A stretch of DNA of 64,000 bases from Flaveria trinervia (lineage: Eukaryota; Streptophyta; Magnoliopsida; Asterales; Asteraceae), in contig CM046442.1 in NCBI GenBank assembly GCA_025506515.1, positions 13,436,863 through 13,500,862 of the forward strand. Direction: 5' to 3'. Below, in pieces: positions 61,966-64,000 of the stretch; the first letter of the stretch is position 1; each line of letters opens with the position of its first letter. Made by a program: the position numbers and the translations under genes. Under the pieces are notes generated by a model. The model ran no database searches. It was given only the letters and a program-made list of their open reading frames with translations, and was not told where the DNA came from.

Positions 61966-62390
61966 CCCTCGCCAGTGGCGAGGGAAACACATGAACCCTC
62001 GCCAACACCCCTCGCCCACGTGGAAAACCAAAAAAAAAGGAAAAAAAAAGTCAGCGAGGGGGTGGCGAGGGATTGGACCATCCCCTCGCCGACTCAGCGA
62101 GGGGCACATTTTACGAGCGAGGGCTTTCTAAACTAGGCGAGGGATGGGACGGTGGTGGTGTGGAAATCGAGGCGAGGGGTCAAAGTGACCGGGTGAGAGG
62201 TCAAATATTCGGGCGAGGGGTCAAAGTTTCGAGCGAGGGGCACATTAATTGAGGCGAGGGATTTGACGACCCCCTCACCAAGTCAACGTAACCGTGGGGC
62301 GAGAGTTTGACCCTCTCAGGCAAGGGATGTGGTCGGGTCCTCGCTACGTCAGCGAGGGACACATTTTTCAAGGCGAGGGACACATATTTA
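61966..62390. repeat. GCGAGGG motif array
   Basis: About a dozen direct GCGAGGG copies and about four inverted CCCTCGC copies in 420 bases, spaced mostly 15-35 bases. The first pair forms the hairpin CCCTCGCC-AGT-GGCGAGGG (61966-61984). Phrases such as GGGTCAAA and GGGGCACATT recur with the motif. Confidence 0.9.
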
Positions 62391-62521
62391 AAGACCTGGT
62401 GGGTGGGGGACCATATGGGGTGTCGATTTTTTTTAAATTTTCTCTCCTTTCTTCAAGGCTAGTGTTTTGCCACGTTAGCGAGGAACACATTTTTCTGTCG
62501 TTTATTTGTCGAATTATTGTG

Positions 62522-63890
62522 ATGGAAAACAAGGTTAGTGTTTTTTTTAGTTATGAATGTTATTTTACTTTTCATTTCTTTTGTATTTAATGTTAAAATT
62601 GTTTATTTATTTTTGCAGGGTTTTTATACATCTAACCGTATTACTATTAGATGTAATGTTAAAGTTGCAAAATAAATTTGTAATAAACTTAAAAACAATC
62701 CTAATCATCTTTTTATACTTAATAGCACATGTTTTGCAAATTGTTTATCATGTGAAAGTATTAATAATGATGCATCACTTGTTCATTTAATATTACAAAC
62801 ACATGTTCTTATCGAAAATCCGGAGAACGGTATTAACTTTTCAATTAATGGACAAAATCTCCAATTTGGTACTAAAGAATTTTGTATCATTACCGGGTTT
62901 AAATTTGGTGAAATGACGCGTCAAATTAATTCAAACACAACAAGTTTTGTCTATACCGTTTTTCACCAAAACAGAATATATAAACCTACGTTAGATGATC
63001 TAAGAGAAGTTTTTAAAAACAGATTACACATGTTAGATGATATAACTGTTATAAAAGTTTGTTTTTATTACTTGTTCAACAAGATTTTATGGGATTAGAA
63101 GGAAAAAATAATTTGAACCATCAACTTTTAGATTTAATTAGTGATTTAGGGGCATGGAATGAATTTCCGTGGGGTACATATTTGGAATTATACTTACCCT
63201 CATATTTATAATGCTCTTTATAAAAACGAAAAAAACTACGATACAATATAAAAGGATTTGTTTGAGCATTTAAGGTAATTTTAAATTTGATAATTTTAAT
63301 TTATTGATTAATTTTTGTAATATATTAGATTAAAATATTTTATTTGTTATAGATTTGGATTTATGAAGTGTTTCCGATAATGAATAATTATGGAAAACGA
63401 CGTGGGTTCGTGCCAAGGGCCATTGATTGGCCTCGTATGAGTTTAATATCATGGGAACAAGCGTTATCTATACTAAACAACTCAAAAAAGGTACGTTATT
63501 GTTTTTAATAAATTACAATAACATTATTTAATTATGTTAATAATATTTTTTTTATAAAATTTCAGGGTCATTATCTACCATCAAACATTGTTTCAACAGC
63601 GTTTGATAAATCGCTTCAATCATACAGAATAAGCTGTCTATATTGGGGTGAAATTCCACCCGAACCGGAAGAAATAATATTTGAACATTCTGACCCTAGT
63701 GGAAATAATGTGCCACACGTTGATGATTGTTTTAAAAATCAAAATAATTATTCAAAGCAGCCCCAGAATCGGAATAATTATTCGTAGCAGCCCCAAAATC
63801 AGAATAATAGTCACTGTTGTGACCCGAAAAGCATTGAGGCGATTGTTCATCGATTACTTGTAATTATTAATCATATCAATTATTATTAAG
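62522..63890 (+). pseudogene. DUF1985-like transposon-associated gene, broken
   Basis: A possible first exon of four codons (M-E-N-K at 62522) is followed by an intron to 62618. The next exon reads toward I-N-F-S-I-N-G-Q-N-L-Q-F-G-T-K-E-F-C-I-I-T-G-F-K-F-G (near 62830-62910), a pattern I recognise from plant DUF1985 proteins, then a W-N-E-F-P-W-G-T-Y segment (63155-63180). A later exon (about 63353-63490) reads W-P-R-M-S-L-I-S-W-E, followed by an intron and another exon from 63566. Breaks: TAA near 62671, a shift near 63080 and another near 63185. It encodes no known enzyme itself; in complete elements a Ulp1-like protease may follow. Function unknown. Confidence 0.5.
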
Positions 63891-64000
63891 TTTATATCTA
63901 AAACAAAATGTGTTGTTTTTTTGAAGGATAATTATTTTAAAAAAAAATAATCCAGGAACGCATATTTCGAAGCAAACTTTTGAAGAAAATTTAGAAGAGG

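Larger units (their letters stand above)
61874..64000 (+). mobile_element. Probable Mutator-like element, left part (continues past window)
   Basis: GGGAAAATTACTGAAATGAAC at 61874 resembles the outer end of plant Mutator-like terminal repeats. It is followed by an array of GCGAGGG motifs and then a broken DUF1985-like gene, a class often carried with Ulp1-type protease by plant Mutator-like elements. No right end is in the window, so target duplication cannot be checked. Confidence 0.4.

Noticed and set aside
61966..62390. CRISPR-like or bacterial regulatory array
   Set aside because: Short motif in both orientations with variable spacing in a plant transposon setting; better explained as subterminal binding sites.

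Overview
The window looks like nuclear DNA of a flowering plant. Evidence: intron-split plant-type ABCC transporter genes, Ty3/gypsy and Ty1/copia retrotransposons, a hAT transposase of the plant TTF-zinc-finger type, Helitron-like ends, a tRNA-derived SINE, long (TA)n tracts and a very AT-rich background. Repeat style (hAT ends, LTRs that end in GGGGGTGTGACA, CGTATAG repeats) makes Asteraceae my best guess, but that is inference. No rRNA, tRNA, CRISPR or bacterial-type operon is visible.

Layout. 1-5000: AT-rich DNA with a Tourist-type MITE (1357-1713) and a cluster of Helitron-like 3' ends. 5017-8910: an old minus-strand LINE fragment split by a complete 3.3-kb hAT element (5513-8807) with a perfect 8-bp target duplication and a decayed transposase. 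10696-25543: a three-level nest, in which a short hAT-like element holds a solo LTR that holds a 10.9-kb Ty3/gypsy chromovirus. 27831-33217 and 42726-47932: two tandem, same-strand genes for full-length ABCC (MRP-type, ABCC4/ABCC14-like) transporters, the only host genes I can support. Between them lie a solo LTR (33422-34907), a foldback unit around a CCACCACCG repeat, and a minus-strand copia remnant split by another solo LTR (38892-40545). 48463-48736: a SINE. 49307-51185: a small minus-strand LTR element that encodes only an intact gag (TR-GAG type). 51190-60560: microsatellites, two families of AT-rich MITEs, a probable copia solo LTR and a CACTA end. 61874-64000: the start of a probable Mutator-like element with an array of GCGAGGG motifs and a broken DUF1985-like gene that runs toward the right edge.

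The two ABCC genes are each broken by single-base deletions, mostly in short homopolymers, yet their protein sequences, splice sites and ATPase motifs are well kept. I read this as probable residual consensus error from long-read sequencing, with pseudogenization as the alternative. The copies also differ by one intron. No gene set in the window looks like a new multi-gene system. The most unusual items are the gypsy element whose two LTRs have unrelated middles, the intact gag-only element, the GCGAGGG array and the nested insertions with readable target duplications.
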